Source: MA-ANB-1 sp965216445 (GTDB lineage Bacteria; Actinomycetota; Acidimicrobiia; Spongiisociales; ZC4RG35). From it: DNA of 64,000 nt. The stretch is from the NCBI GenBank assembly GCA_965216445.1, contig OZ244166.1, positions 496,001 through 560,000 on the forward strand, given 5' to 3'. The position numbers and the translations under genes were made by a program. Below are positions 1-9,174 of the stretch, one piece after another (the first letter of the stretch is position 1; each line of letters starts with the position of its first letter). A model generated the notes under the pieces. The model made no database searches. It saw only the letters and a program-made list of their open reading frames with translations, and was not told the origin of the DNA.

Positions 1-1294
1 CGACATCGTCCAACTGGAGGCTGGCAAATCGAGGGTTCCGGCGTTCGAAGAGGTTTTTGATGTGGCCGGTTCCACTCGCTACTACTTCAACACCGCGCCC
101 CAGTTGCTGAAGACGAGACGCAGGGCCGTTTCAATCCCAATCGTCACGAAGACGTACGAGGTCAAACACCCCAAGGGGGTTGTCGGATTCATTGTGCCCT
201 GGAACTTCCCCTTCACCCTCGGCATCTCCGACGCCATCCCCGCCCTTCTCGCAGGGAATGGCGTTGTCATCAAACCTGATGAGAAGACGCCGTATTCGAC
301 TCTCTACTCGGTTGCTCTTCTCGAGGAGGCTGGACTTCCTGAAGGCCTTATTCAGGTGGTGACCGGAGAAGGGGAGGTTGTCGGCGATGCGCTGATCAAC
401 AGCGTCGACTACGTGATGTTCACCGGGTCGACGGCTGTCGGGAAGCTGGTGGCGGAACGTGCTGCAAGGAGACTGATCGACTTCTCGATGGAGCTGGGTG
501 GAAAGAACGCTGCGATCGTCCTCGGGGACGCCGATCTCGATCAGGCGATCCCGGGGGTCGCCCGGGCGTTCTATGCAAATGGGGGTCAGCTGTGTCTCGC
601 CGCCGAGCGGATCTACGTACACGAGTCGATCCGGGAGGAGTTCACCCGACGTTTTGTCGACTTCAGTGAGGGGCTGAATCTCACCACCGCTTATGACTAC
701 TCCAGCGACATGAGTGCTCTGATAACGCCTGAGCACCTCGATGCAGTCCATGCTCATGTAGAGGACGCGGTGAGCAAAGGTGCGGTACTGCTAACCGGTG
801 GGAAAGCAAGGCCCGATGTTGGCCCTACTTTCTACGCACCCACAGTTCTCACCAACGTGGATGAGTCCATGGACTTGTGCCGTTCGGAGACCTTTGGCCC
901 GGTGGCCAGCATCTACGGGTTCTCTGATGTAGATGAAGCGGTCAGCAAGGCAAACGATTCTGATTTCGGGCTGAACTTCAGCGTGTGGACTTCAGATATG
1001 TCCCGTGGTCTTGAAATTGGTTCAAGGCTCGAGGCGGGAACCGTCGGCATCAACGATGGTTACGCGGCAGCTTGGTCTTCGTACGGTGCTCCGATGGGCG
1101 GTTTCAAGGAATCAGGAATGTCGCGGCGTCATGGCGACATCGGAATTCTCAAATACACCGAACCTCAAACCCTCGCGGCTCAGAGATGGGTGCCGGCGTT
1201 CGCGCCGCCAGGCTCAGCGATCACCTACTACACATACCGCCGGATCCTCGGACCCGCACTCAAGCTGCTGCGCCGTCTTCCGTTCTACAAGTAG
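1..1294 (+). CDS. NAD(P)-dependent aldehyde dehydrogenase, GabD2-like, 5'-partial
   Basis: The reading frame is open from base 2, so the gene enters from the left; the GTG at 62 is an internal valine. The order is that of an aldehyde dehydrogenase. It begins with an LEAGK...FEEV segment before a YY motif, then IVPWNFPF, then the cofactor segment FTGSTAVGK. The general-base glutamate lies in MELGGKN (codon 491-493) and the catalytic cysteine in GGQLC (codon 593-595). The C terminus carries GAPMGGFKESGMSRRHG and then a hydrophobic/basic tail. The N-terminal segment most resembles succinate-semialdehyde dehydrogenase GabD2 of mycobacteria, so oxidation of succinate semialdehyde or another aliphatic aldehyde is likely. 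The substrate cannot be fixed from sequence. Confidence 0.93.
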   Translation, partial: DIVQLEAGKSRVPAFEEVFDVAGSTRYYFNTAPQLLKTRRRAVSIPIVTKTYEVKHPKGVVGFIVPWNFPFTLGISDAIPALLAGNGVVIKPDEKTPYSTLYSVALLEEAGLPEGLIQVVTGEGEVVGDALINSVDYVMFTGSTAVGKLVAERAARRLIDFSMELGGKNAAIVLGDADLDQAIPGVARAFYANGGQLCLAAERIYVHESIREEFTRRFVDFSEGLNLTTAYDYSSDMSALITPEHLDAVHAHVEDAVSKGAVLLTGGKARPDVGPTFYAPTVLTNVDESMDLCRSETFGPVASIYGFSDVDEAVSKANDSDFGLNFSVWTSDMSRGLEIGSRLEAGTVGINDGYAAAWSSYGAPMGGFKESGMSRRHGDIGILKYTEPQTLAAQRWVPAFAPPGSAITYYTYRRILGPALKLLRRLPFYK

Positions 1295-1298
1295 AAGC

Positions 1299-1787
1299 CT
1301 AGGTCTCCTGGCCGGTGTCGAACTGATCGAGGTCAGCCTTGAGGATGGCCCGATCCCCGTCATCTTCGATTTTCTCCAATTGGGCTCGAGCCGCCGCCAG
1401 GCTCTCTTCGAACGTGGCTACGTCGTCGACCGACGCAGCTGCCCTGGCGATTGCCTCGTGGGCGAACCCGACAACAAAGGCATCGAGGTCGTTGTCGAGG
1501 GCGACGGCCAAAGATCGTTCGCCAAAACGACGGGAGAGCTCTTCGTAGCCGATTACCGCCAGCACACGGGACACCTGCCAGTCGGCGATTGCCTTGTTTC
1601 TTGCTGTTCCCACTTGATACCAGTGATGCCGTTGAGCCATGGTGGCCGCCAGCATTTCTTCTTCCTGCTCCCGAGTCAACTCGGTCAGATCAAGCAGGCT
1701 CCAGGTGTAATTGAACGCCCGAGGCGCAAAGGTCCTGTGCCACCTGGCGATATCCTCCTCGGTCGGGTTCTCGATTGGTTTGATCAT
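1299..1787 (-). CDS. hypothetical protein, helical, cotranslated with class V aminotransferase
   Basis: A 162-residue protein that I do not recognise. It is rich in Ala, Glu and Arg, looks all-helical and has no signal peptide or membrane segment. The ATG at 1787-1785 overlaps the TGA of the upstream aminotransferase by an ATGA junction. That decides the start over a GTG ten codons earlier and implies translational coupling. A conserved-looking segment is WHRTFAPRAFNYTW near the N terminus. The tight pairing suggests a shared task with the PLP enzyme, but no function is claimed. Confidence 0.75.
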   Translation of the reverse strand: MIKPIENPTEEDIARWHRTFAPRAFNYTWSLLDLTELTREQEEEMLAATMAQRHHWYQVGTARNKAIADWQVSRVLAVIGYEELSRRFGERSLAVALDNDLDAFVVGFAHEAIARAAASVDDVATFEESLAAARAQLEKIEDDGDRAILKADLDQFDTGQET

Positions 1788-3463
1788 TTTGCTATCTCCG
1801 CAGGCTTGGGAAACCACCGTAGTTCTTCAGCTTCAGCGGGCAGTGGAATCGCGTCGAGCCCGGAGTGTACGGGCTCAGCGAAGAGTCGAGCCGCCTCTGC
1901 CAGCTGAGCTTCCAACTGCTCGATGGGCAGAGTCTCAGGCGGTACCTGAACCGTGCCGAACTGAACGTTCCGGAGCGAAGCCGGTGGTTTAGGGAGTCCG
2001 TCCCGATGCCGCCACAGCGCGGTTGCCGGGTCGAACCGATACAGCGGGAGAAGCTTCCAACCATCGCGGGCGATCATGTGGACGGCTTCAATGATGTATT
2101 CGAACTCTTCGTCGGGAATGAAGTAGTTGAAGTTGACCCGTACCCAACCGGGTTTGATCACCTCGCAGCCCTTGGCGACCACAACCTCGAATCGATCCGA
2201 CGTCTCCCGGTCGATACCAAGTAAGCGATGTCCATACGGGCCAGCACAGGAGCATCCGCCTCGGGCCTGAATACCGAAGATGTCGTTGAGCAGCGCCACC
2301 ACGTAGTTGTAGTGGAGCACTTGATCGTCATGGCTGATGACAAAACTCACGATGGAGAGTCGGTCAGCCTGCGGGTTCCCGAGGATGCGGATTTTGGGGT
2401 TCGTCGACCATGAGTCGATGGCGCGGCGGATGTAGGCATGTTCCAGATCCCTGATTCGGTCTACTCCAACCTCCATCTTCAGCTTGAATGCCAAACCGGC
2501 TCTGATGGACTCGACGATCGCCGGCGTCCCTCCTTCTTCACGATGCTCGGGGTCAGCGAGGTAGGTATGCCGGTCCGGTGAAACGTACTGAACAGTCCCT
2601 CCGCCAGGGACTGCGGGTACCGGGTTGGTGAAAAGGTCCTTACGCGCCACAAGGACTCCTGGAGTGCCCGGTCCACCGACCAACTTGTGCGGCGAGATGA
2701 AGATGGCGTCCTTGTAGCTACCTGAAACCGATTTTGAACCCATGTCGATTCCGACGTACGGCGCCGCAGCAGCAAAGTCCCAGAAGGAAAGGGCTTCGTA
2801 TTTGTGGAGGAGGGCGGCTATCGCTCCGGTATCCGACGTGATGCCGGTGACATTGGAAGCGGCCGAGAACGAGCCGATTTTCACCGGTCGCTCGTTGTGC
2901 AACTGAAGTTGATGCTCTAGGACATCGAGATCTATGTGCCCATCAGCATCCTCAGCAATTTCTACAACGTCAGCCACTGTTTCTCGCCATGGCAACTCAT
3001 TCGAGTGGTGTTCGAACGGTCCAACAAAAACCACCGGACGTTCATTGGCGGGGATCAGTGATTCGAGTTGGTATTGGCTGTTGATCCCTGACGGCAGTCT
3101 GAGACCCAGGATCCCGATGAGCCGATCTACCGCGCCGGTGGCGCCACTGCCGGCGAAGATCACGGCGTGCTCATCATGATTGGCCCCCACGGCCTCTCGA
3201 ATGATCTCCCGGGCATCCTCACGGAAGCGGGTGGTCTGAAGCCCTGTCCCGGAGGTCTCTGTGTGAGTATTGGCGTACATCGGGAGGACTTGTTGTCTGA
3301 TGTAGTCCTCGACGAAGCTGAGTGACCGGCCCGAAGCCGTGTAGTCGGCATACGTGAGACGCTTGACTCCGAAAGGTGTGGCCACCGCAGTATCTCTGCC
3401 GATGATCGAACTCCGGATGGTTGCTACCAGGTCCTCGTTTGTGTTCTCTAGTGTTTCGCTCAT
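1784..3463 (-). CDS. class V aminotransferase (cysteine desulfurase-like PLP enzyme)
   Basis: A fold-type I PLP enzyme of 559 residues, longer than SufS/CsdA (about 400). The PLP lysine is probably K260 in SPHKLVGGPGTPG. A downstream RGGCSCAGPYGHRLLG segment (C404, C406) sits where the mobile cysteine loop of cysteine desulfurases lies. The extra C-terminal 150 residues include a region ending in PLPAEAEELRWFPKPAEIAK, typical of a large uncharacterised class V subfamily rather than of IscS/SufS. Desulfurase or selenocysteine-lyase chemistry is possible. No Suf or Isc partner is adjacent, only the coupled hypothetical gene downstream. Confidence 0.88.
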   Translation of the reverse strand: MSETLENTNEDLVATIRSSIIGRDTAVATPFGVKRLTYADYTASGRSLSFVEDYIRQQVLPMYANTHTETSGTGLQTTRFREDAREIIREAVGANHDEHAVIFAGSGATGAVDRLIGILGLRLPSGINSQYQLESLIPANERPVVFVGPFEHHSNELPWRETVADVVEIAEDADGHIDLDVLEHQLQLHNERPVKIGSFSAASNVTGITSDTGAIAALLHKYEALSFWDFAAAAPYVGIDMGSKSVSGSYKDAIFISPHKLVGGPGTPGVLVARKDLFTNPVPAVPGGGTVQYVSPDRHTYLADPEHREEGGTPAIVESIRAGLAFKLKMEVGVDRIRDLEHAYIRRAIDSWSTNPKIRILGNPQADRLSIVSFVISHDDQVLHYNYVVALLNDIFGIQARGGCSCAGPYGHRLLGIDRETSDRFEVVVAKGCEVIKPGWVRVNFNYFIPDEEFEYIIEAVHMIARDGWKLLPLYRFDPATALWRHRDGLPKPPASLRNVQFGTVQVPPETLPIEQLEAQLAEAARLFAEPVHSGLDAIPLPAEAEELRWFPKPAEIAK

Positions 3464-3490
3464 GTATCGGTTTTCGGTTCACAGGTAAGC

Positions 3491-4495
3491 ATGCCAGACC
3501 ACGTCATGGTGTCGGTAGGCGAGGAAGAAGTCAGGATTTCGAGCCCCGATCGGGTGGTCTTCCCGGACCATGGTTGGACCAAACTCGATGTCGTGAATCA
3601 CTTTGTGGCCGTCGGCGAAGGGGCAGCGCGTGGCATTCGCGACCGTCCGACCATGCTCAAGCGGTACATGAAGGGTGTCGACCAGGCTCCGATCTATCAC
3701 AAGAGAGCTTCCAAGAACACTCCGTTCGATACTGTTCAGATTCGGTTTCCGTCCCAGCGACCGGGGAGAATGAACGTTCCGAGAACGCCTGCTGACGTTG
3801 TTCGTCTTGCCCAACTGGGGTGTTTGGATTTCCACCCGTGGCCGGTAAGAGACAGCGACACCGACCACCCCGACGAGTTGCGTTTCGACTTCGACCCGAC
3901 ACCAGGAATCACTTTTGCCGACGTCAAGACTGCTGTTCTCGGAGCGAAGGAACTTCTCGACGAAATCGGGTTGGTGGGTTGGCCAAAGACCAGTGGCAGC
4001 CGGGGGATCCACGTCTACGTGCGCATCGAGCCAATTTGGGACTTCTTCCAGACTCGCCGAGCCGTCCTGGCGTTCGCTCGCGAGCTGGAGCGTCGGATGG
4101 AGGGCTTGGTCACCACGAAGTGGTGGAAAGAGGAGCGGCACGGTGTATTCATCGATTACAACCAGAACGCAAGAGACAAATCTGTGTCATCGGCATATGG
4201 CGTGCGACCAACCGGCTATGTGTCCGCCCCTCTCACGTGGGACGAGGTGGCGGATGTTGAGATCGAAGACTTCCCTATGGATCGTTTTGCTGGCGATCGC
4301 TACGAGATAGTTGGCGATCTGACCAAAGGGATTGACGAGTCGGCGTGTCAGATCGGGATTCTGATGGAATGGGTGGTCAGAGACGAAGAGAATGGTATCG
4401 GCGAGGCGCCGTGGCCACCCAACTACCCGAAGATGCCCGGAGAGCCTCCCCGTGTTCAGCCAAGCAAGCAACGCCGGCCAGACGAGGATTACTAG
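3491..4495 (+). CDS. LigD-type primase-polymerase domain protein (NHEJ polymerase)
   Basis: A stand-alone archaeo-eukaryotic primase-like polymerase of the LigD PolDom family, 334 residues. The metal-binding DxD is D133/D135 in ELRFDFDP. It is followed by SGSRGIHVYV (H174) and the third acidic residue D222 in VFIDYNQNARDK. The family fills gaps and adds ribo- or deoxyribonucleotides at double-strand break ends. There is no ligase or nuclease domain in this protein. A separate LigC-type ligase lies 4 kb downstream on the other strand (8103-9140), an arrangement known from mycobacterial Prim-PolC/LigC. No Ku gene is present in the window. Confidence 0.92.
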   Translation: MPDHVMVSVGEEEVRISSPDRVVFPDHGWTKLDVVNHFVAVGEGAARGIRDRPTMLKRYMKGVDQAPIYHKRASKNTPFDTVQIRFPSQRPGRMNVPRTPADVVRLAQLGCLDFHPWPVRDSDTDHPDELRFDFDPTPGITFADVKTAVLGAKELLDEIGLVGWPKTSGSRGIHVYVRIEPIWDFFQTRRAVLAFARELERRMEGLVTTKWWKEERHGVFIDYNQNARDKSVSSAYGVRPTGYVSAPLTWDEVADVEIEDFPMDRFAGDRYEIVGDLTKGIDESACQIGILMEWVVRDEENGIGEAPWPPNYPKMPGEPPRVQPSKQRRPDEDY

Positions 4496-4517
4496 CCCAG
4501 TCCGACCGCGGGGTCCG

Positions 4518-5249
4518 CTAGAGGGCGTCCCGTTTCTTGAGGGCCCAGGTCAGGACGGCTAAACCCAGGGCAAGAACCACCGCGATCTTGGCAATGCCGC
4601 CACCAGCTCCCACAGAAATCGGGCCCAGACCATCGGCAGCTTCAACTCCGAATTCCTGAAAGCTGCCATAGATCGACATCGAGATTCGCCAGATCGAGAG
4701 CTGAGCCAGCCCGGGTATGACAAAAGCCAAGATCGTCTCGCCGACGAGCACATATCCGAGACCAATCAGAAGCGATCTGGAGAACAGGTATCCCAGCGGG
4801 ACGAAGATCGCCGAGTACCCGATCCCAGCTGAAACAAACAGTGTGATCGCGGGACCGGTGATGGAAGGGCCGGCCCCAACCAAAAGACCGGTGACGACTG
4901 TCATCGCCCACGCTGTCACTCCGAGAGTCACGGCGGCAGCAGATCCTGCAGCGATGGATGCCGTGGCCAGTTTCAGCCGCGAATACGGGCGCATGTAGAT
5001 GTAGGGAAGAGTTCCGTTGTCTCGTTCTTCTCGCAGGGTTGCGCCGGCGATGACAAGGGCTGCAATCGCAAACGTGTACCCCGCCCCGGTGACGATGGCG
5101 ACATAAGCTTCCTCCAACTCGATGTCCTCGAGACCGCTTGATACGACGATCGGAAAGACCACGGCTGGCACCGCCGAAAGCGCGGTAAGTCCGATGATCC
5201 GGCCCCTCCGCATGAGCCGGCGATAGAGGTGGACAACCAGGGGTATCAC
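4518..5249 (-). CDS. ABC-2 type transporter permease
   Basis: A 243-residue integral membrane protein with about six hydrophobic segments. It starts with a short cytoplasmic MIPLVVHLYRRLMRRGRII and ends with a basic LKKRDAL tail. This is the size and pattern of ABC-2 family exporter permeases. It overlaps the ATPase gene just upstream by four bases (5246-5249) and belongs to a four-gene minus-strand cluster of two ATPase/permease pairs. The substrate is unknown; related clusters export peptides, antibiotics or lipids. Confidence 0.85.
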   Translation of the reverse strand: MIPLVVHLYRRLMRRGRIIGLTALSAVPAVVFPIVVSSGLEDIELEEAYVAIVTGAGYTFAIAALVIAGATLREERDNGTLPYIYMRPYSRLKLATASIAAGSAAAVTLGVTAWAMTVVTGLLVGAGPSITGPAITLFVSAGIGYSAIFVPLGYLFSRSLLIGLGYVLVGETILAFVIPGLAQLSIWRISMSIYGSFQEFGVEAADGLGPISVGAGGGIAKIAVVLALGLAVLTWALKKRDAL

Positions 5250-6163
5250 GAGCCCTCCACCAAGTAGCGAAACACGGACTCCAACGATTCGTCTGTCGGC
5301 TCGACTCTGCTGATGCCGTAATCACGACCGACCAGTATGCCCGGTAGTCGCATTGCAAACTCACGGGCGTCGGTCACCTGGAGCGTCACCTTGGAGTCTC
5401 CAAGCTCAAGTCCGACAACTCCCTCGATCGATAGAAGATCGGAGGCGAGTGGACGTGGCTCCCTGGTCTCGATGTGCACGAGCCGTGGCTTGTCGCTCAT
5501 CGCCGCCCTGATTTCGGAGATGTGACCGACAGCTGCCAGCCGCCCATCGACCATCGCGACAACCTGGTCGGTCATGCGTTCGACCTCGGCAAGGACATGG
5601 GAAGAGACGATCACCGTCCGTCCGGAATCGCCAAGCCTTCGGAACAACTCGATGAGCCTTGCTCGTTGCACTGGGTCCGCTCCATTCAGCGGTTCGTCAA
5701 GCAGCAGAACTTCGGGCTCAGAGACCAGGGCGGCAGCAATCTTGGTTCGCTGGCGCATGCCTTTGGAGAAACCTTCCAGCTTTCGCTCGGCCGAGTCGGA
5801 CATCTCAACCGTCTCAAGGGCTTCGGTGACTCGACGATCAGGACTCTCGATCCCCGAAAGTCGTGCGGCCAAGCGCACGAACTCCGATGCGGTTAGGTGA
5901 CCGTAAACGGCTTCATCCTCGGGGACGAGGGCCACTTTCGAATAGATATTCGGGTTGGCCCTTGGGTCCGATCCGAGGATGGCTACCGAACCCTGGGAGG
6001 CAACCTGAAGTCCGGCAACAACGCGCATCATCGTTGTCTTGCCTGCTCCGTTGGGGCCGAGGAGGCCAGTCACGCCGGGGGAAAAGTCGATAGAGACTTC
6101 TGATACCGCCACTTTGTTCCCAAACCATTTGGACAGCCCGGCGATTTCTACCGTTGGTGTCAT
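5246..6163 (-). CDS. ABC transporter ATP-binding protein
   Basis: A 305-residue ABC ATPase starting at the ATG in an ATGA overlap with the upstream permease stop (6160-6163). An in-frame upstream extension of 26 codons lacks ABC similarity and is rejected. It has Walker A GPNGAGKTT and an unusual signature FSKGMRQR in place of LSGGQ. Walker B VLLLDEP runs into a D-loop NGADP where NGLDP is usual, and the H-switch is SSHVL. The C-terminal 90 residues form the accessory domain seen in drug and bacteriocin exporters. It should energise the permease at 4518-5249. Confidence 0.93.
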   Translation of the reverse strand: MTPTVEIAGLSKWFGNKVAVSEVSIDFSPGVTGLLGPNGAGKTTMMRVVAGLQVASQGSVAILGSDPRANPNIYSKVALVPEDEAVYGHLTASEFVRLAARLSGIESPDRRVTEALETVEMSDSAERKLEGFSKGMRQRTKIAAALVSEPEVLLLDEPLNGADPVQRARLIELFRRLGDSGRTVIVSSHVLAEVERMTDQVVAMVDGRLAAVGHISEIRAAMSDKPRLVHIETREPRPLASDLLSIEGVVGLELGDSKVTLQVTDAREFAMRLPGILVGRDYGISRVEPTDESLESVFRYLVEGS

Positions 6164-7041
6164 GCCAGGCTCCGATAACGCCGCCGGACCAAAACTGTGG
6201 CGATGACAACTGTCACCGCGATCACCGCGACCGAGGTCCACATTCCAAACCCTGCGAGCTCGGCGGGGTACTCGACGGTATCTCCGAGCAGTTCATCTCG
6301 GATGATTCGGGGATGGTGATCCAATGCCAGCAGAGAGACCCATCGGGCACCGGTGAAAGTGGCTTGGGAGACCTGACCGGCAATAGCGCCGCCGGCGACG
6401 AGGATTCCGAGGAAGGACGCGGCTGCGATCCCGGTCCGATTGATCCAAGAAGAGAGAGTGAAGATCACGGCGGCATGCAGAGAGACGTAGGCCAAGGTGA
6501 TCGCCGGGACCTTCCACAGAATGTCGAGATTGTCACCCATGTAGGGAAGGAAACCGTCAGTCGCGATCAGTCCCAGTCCTAGGTGGAGCACGATCTGGGG
6601 CACCAGGTAGATCGCTCCAACGACGGTGGCGAAGGCGCGCAGCTTGGCAGTCAGGTAGCCGTCGACAGTGAGCGGCCGGGAGAAATAGACCGATAGGACG
6701 CCCTCGGTTCGGTCTGGAATCAAAAGGAGGGGGCCTGAGAAGGCAATGAACAGCAGGGAGATCCCGGAATAGAAGTCGAAGAGGCCTCCGTAGGTTGGCA
6801 CGCCCTCCCGGAGGCTCTCCTGAATGTTCCCTATCACCCAGTGGGTCCCGACGATGATCGCAGCAGCCACCAACGCTACGGCAATCAGCGACCACGGGAA
6901 AACCTTGCGTCGGGCTTTGCGTCCCAGTCCAAGTACCCGGCGGACCCCGTCGCGGTACACCGCTGACCGGGCCCCTGATGGTCCGAGTCGGGGGCCATCG
7001 TATTTTCGATAGCCGCGATCAAAAATGACCCGTTCAGTCAT
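6160..7041 (-). CDS. ABC transporter permease subunit
   Basis: A 293-residue membrane protein. A 50-residue cytoplasmic N terminus, rich in Tyr and Arg (DRGYRKYDGPRLG), precedes six or so transmembrane segments. That N-terminal DRGYRxYDG motif is typical of ABC-2 permeases paired with ATPases in actinobacteria. Start and stop overlap both neighbours (8 bp with the ATPase upstream, ATGA with the ATPase downstream), so this is the second gene of a four-gene transcript. The substrate is unknown. Confidence 0.86.
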   Translation of the reverse strand: MTERVIFDRGYRKYDGPRLGPSGARSAVYRDGVRRVLGLGRKARRKVFPWSLIAVALVAAAIIVGTHWVIGNIQESLREGVPTYGGLFDFYSGISLLFIAFSGPLLLIPDRTEGVLSVYFSRPLTVDGYLTAKLRAFATVVGAIYLVPQIVLHLGLGLIATDGFLPYMGDNLDILWKVPAITLAYVSLHAAVIFTLSSWINRTGIAAASFLGILVAGGAIAGQVSQATFTGARWVSLLALDHHPRIIRDELLGDTVEYPAELAGFGMWTSVAVIAVTVVIATVLVRRRYRSLA

Positions 7042-7942
7042 CGCGGCTCCCTTCGATGAAGAGATCTTCCAGTGAGGCAGAGGACCGTGTTAGTCGAACG
7101 AGGCCAGCTCCCTCGGCAGCGACGGCTCTCAGGATTGTGGCTTCAAGCTCTGAATCTCCAGGTCCAACAACGAGACGCCGGCCGTCGACCCGGCTGGTCA
7201 GTCCGTGGGCGACCAACGCTGAAGACACTCGGTCGGCGCCTTCAAGAACCTCGACGAGGACTGTGCTTTTTTGGTCGAACTGACCCAAGGGTCCTGAACG
7301 GAGCAGGTTGCCGCCGTCGAGCATCACGACCCACGAACAGGTCTGTTCGATGTCCGTGAGTACGTGTGACGACATGATGATGTTGAGTCCCAGTTGACCC
7401 AGACGGCTAATGAGGGCAAGCATCTGTTCCCGGCCCTTGGGGTCGAGGCCGGATGCTGGCTCGTCGAGTAGGACCAGATCGGGATCGTGGACGAGGGCCT
7501 GGGCGAGCTTGACCCGTTGTTTCATCCCGGTGGAGAAGTCGCCGAGGAACCGGAAGCGCTCTTCGGCAAGTCCTACCAGGAAGAGGGTTTCGGAAGCACG
7601 CCTCTTCGACTCGCTTTTCGGAAGACCGGCAAGTTGAGCGGTATATGCGACGAATTCGGCAGCTGTCAGATCGTTTGGAATGCAGTTGCCCTCCGGCATG
7701 TACCCAACCTGGCTACGGACGAGAAGAGCATGGTCTTCGCTGTCGTGGCCCAACACCTGGGCGGTACCGGCGGTTGGATGCAATAGACCGAGCAGAATCC
7801 GGAGCAGTGTCGTCTTTCCGGCGCCGTTCGCCCCGACTAGCCCGGTGATCCCGGGAGGTACGGCGACGTCGAGATCCCGCAGCGCAACTACCTCGCCGTA
7901 GTCGTGAGTCAGTTGGGTTACTTCGACGACAGAGTCAGCCAT
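7034..7942 (-). CDS. ABC transporter ATP-binding protein
   Basis: The first gene of the four-gene ABC cluster, 302 residues. It has Walker A GANGAGKTT, signature FSTGMKQRV, Walker B LVLLDEP and D-loop SGLDP. The switch histidine is in SSHVL. The C-terminal extension of about 90 residues resembles that of the second ATPase, so the two ATPases are probably paralogues from duplication of an ATPase/permease pair. It likely forms a transporter with the permease at 6160-7041. Confidence 0.93.
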   Translation of the reverse strand: MADSVVEVTQLTHDYGEVVALRDLDVAVPPGITGLVGANGAGKTTLLRILLGLLHPTAGTAQVLGHDSEDHALLVRSQVGYMPEGNCIPNDLTAAEFVAYTAQLAGLPKSESKRRASETLFLVGLAEERFRFLGDFSTGMKQRVKLAQALVHDPDLVLLDEPASGLDPKGREQMLALISRLGQLGLNIIMSSHVLTDIEQTCSWVVMLDGGNLLRSGPLGQFDQKSTVLVEVLEGADRVSSALVAHGLTSRVDGRRLVVGPGDSELEATILRAVAAEGAGLVRLTRSSASLEDLFIEGSRDD

Positions 7943-8102
7943 CTATCGCAGCTCGGTCGGCGTGGAGGTTGCGGGTGCGTTACACATCGAAGGTCATGTT
8001 CGGCGATTGAGCGCACTAAGCCAATCAGGGCTGACCCTGATCGAACCCCGAGATGGCGCGCTCAAGGAGTCGGGTCCGCGCTCGAGGAGCTTGGGAGTGT
8101 CG
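7943..8102. other. intergenic leader of the four-gene ABC cluster
   Basis: A 160-bp gap between the ligase stop and the first ABC ATPase start, both on the minus strand. It should hold the ABC operon's promoter and any ligase terminator. I see no convincing hairpin, operator or reading frame in it. Confidence 0.4.
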
Positions 8103-9140
8103 TCACCGTGCCTCCCCTTCGGAGGCCACAACTTCTCTGAAACCAGGACCTTGAGGTAGTTCGAGCTGTTCGGTGGTGCAGTCGGTCCCTTCCTTGTCTG
8201 GCCGCCATCGATGGAAACGTGTCGCGTGACGAAAGCGATTTCCCTCGAGCTGGTCGTAGCTGACCTCGACTACGACTCCAGGTTGCACCGGAGTCCACGA
8301 AAGGTCTTTGTCGCCAGACCATCGGCTTTGGCCGCCTGGCATCCGCGCTGCCTCTCCGAAACTCTCCTCTGAAACCAACTCTTGGAAGCGTTCGAATATC
8401 TCCACCCTGTCGACATCAGGGAAACCCGAGCAATGTCCGATGAAGTGGAGATCCCCTTCTTCGTTATAGAGACCAAGGAGGAGCGATCCGATCTTCCCTC
8501 CGTCTTTGTGCTCCCGAAAACCACCAACCACCACGTCGATCGTGCGTCGGTGTTTGATCTTGATCATTGCCCGTTTGCCCGACTGGTAGACAAGGTCAGT
8601 TTTCTTGGCGATGATCCCGTCGCAACCGGCTGACTCGAACTCGTCAAACCAGCCGCGGGCGACTTCTTGCTCGGACGTCTGCGGCGTTAGATGCCAGGGA
8701 TGTTGCAACTCTTGGAAGAGCTGCTCGAGCCTCTCCCGGCGGTCAACAAAAGGTAGTTCTCGCAGGTCTTCGCCTTCGACAGCGAGAAGGTCGAATGCCA
8801 CCAGTTCGGCCGGTGTCTCCTCTGACAGTCTGGTGATTCGAGACTCGGCCGGGTGGATTCTCTGTTGAAGAACGTCGAACTGAGTGACGCCATCGATCAC
8901 AACGACAATTTCGGAGTCGACGACGGTCCCCGGCGGAAGCTGGTCGAGGGCGGTTTGCAGCTCGGGGAAGTATCTGAGGAGAGGCCGTTCGTTGCGAGAA
9001 TCGATCCGGTTCTCGGGGCTCGACCAGGAAAGGGAGCGGAATCCGTCCCATTTGGGTTCATACAAATAGTCACCGCTGGGCCATCGCTCGGAGGTCTTTG
9101 CTTCCATGGTCTTCAGGGGCGGTGGGAAGGGATGACTCAC
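8103..9140 (-). CDS. ligC: ATP-dependent DNA ligase, LigC type
   Basis: A 345-residue ligase with nucleotidyltransferase and OB-fold domains only. The adenylated lysine is K30 in motif I EPKWDGFR, followed by SRNERPLLRYFPEL. Motif III is near ELVAFDLLA, motif IV EGIIAKK-like (DGIIAKK), and motif V AMIKIKHRR. The OB domain ends with RFRHATRFHRWRPDKE. The GTG at 9140 is preferred over the ATG at 9107 because family members keep the PPPLKTM segment before motif I. Together with the polymerase at 3491-4495 it makes a split LigD-like end-joining set. Confidence 0.92.
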   Translation of the reverse strand: MSHPFPPPLKTMEAKTSERWPSGDYLYEPKWDGFRSLSWSSPENRIDSRNERPLLRYFPELQTALDQLPPGTVVDSEIVVVIDGVTQFDVLQQRIHPAESRITRLSEETPAELVAFDLLAVEGEDLRELPFVDRRERLEQLFQELQHPWHLTPQTSEQEVARGWFDEFESAGCDGIIAKKTDLVYQSGKRAMIKIKHRRTIDVVVGGFREHKDGGKIGSLLLGLYNEEGDLHFIGHCSGFPDVDRVEIFERFQELVSEESFGEAARMPGGQSRWSGDKDLSWTPVQPGVVVEVSYDQLEGNRFRHATRFHRWRPDKEGTDCTTEQLELPQGPGFREVVASEGEAR

Positions 9141-9174
9141 GGATTGCAGTGTATGCGCCGATAGTCTTGAGACG

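Noticed and set aside
131..757. 208-codon minus-strand frame opposite the aldehyde dehydrogenase
   Set aside because: It mirrors a clear enzyme gene and has no recognisable domain or ribosome site.
1005..1907. 300-codon plus-strand frame across the end of the dehydrogenase
   Set aside because: It runs antisense through the ATGA-linked hypothetical and aminotransferase genes, and its product is low-complexity Arg/Ser.
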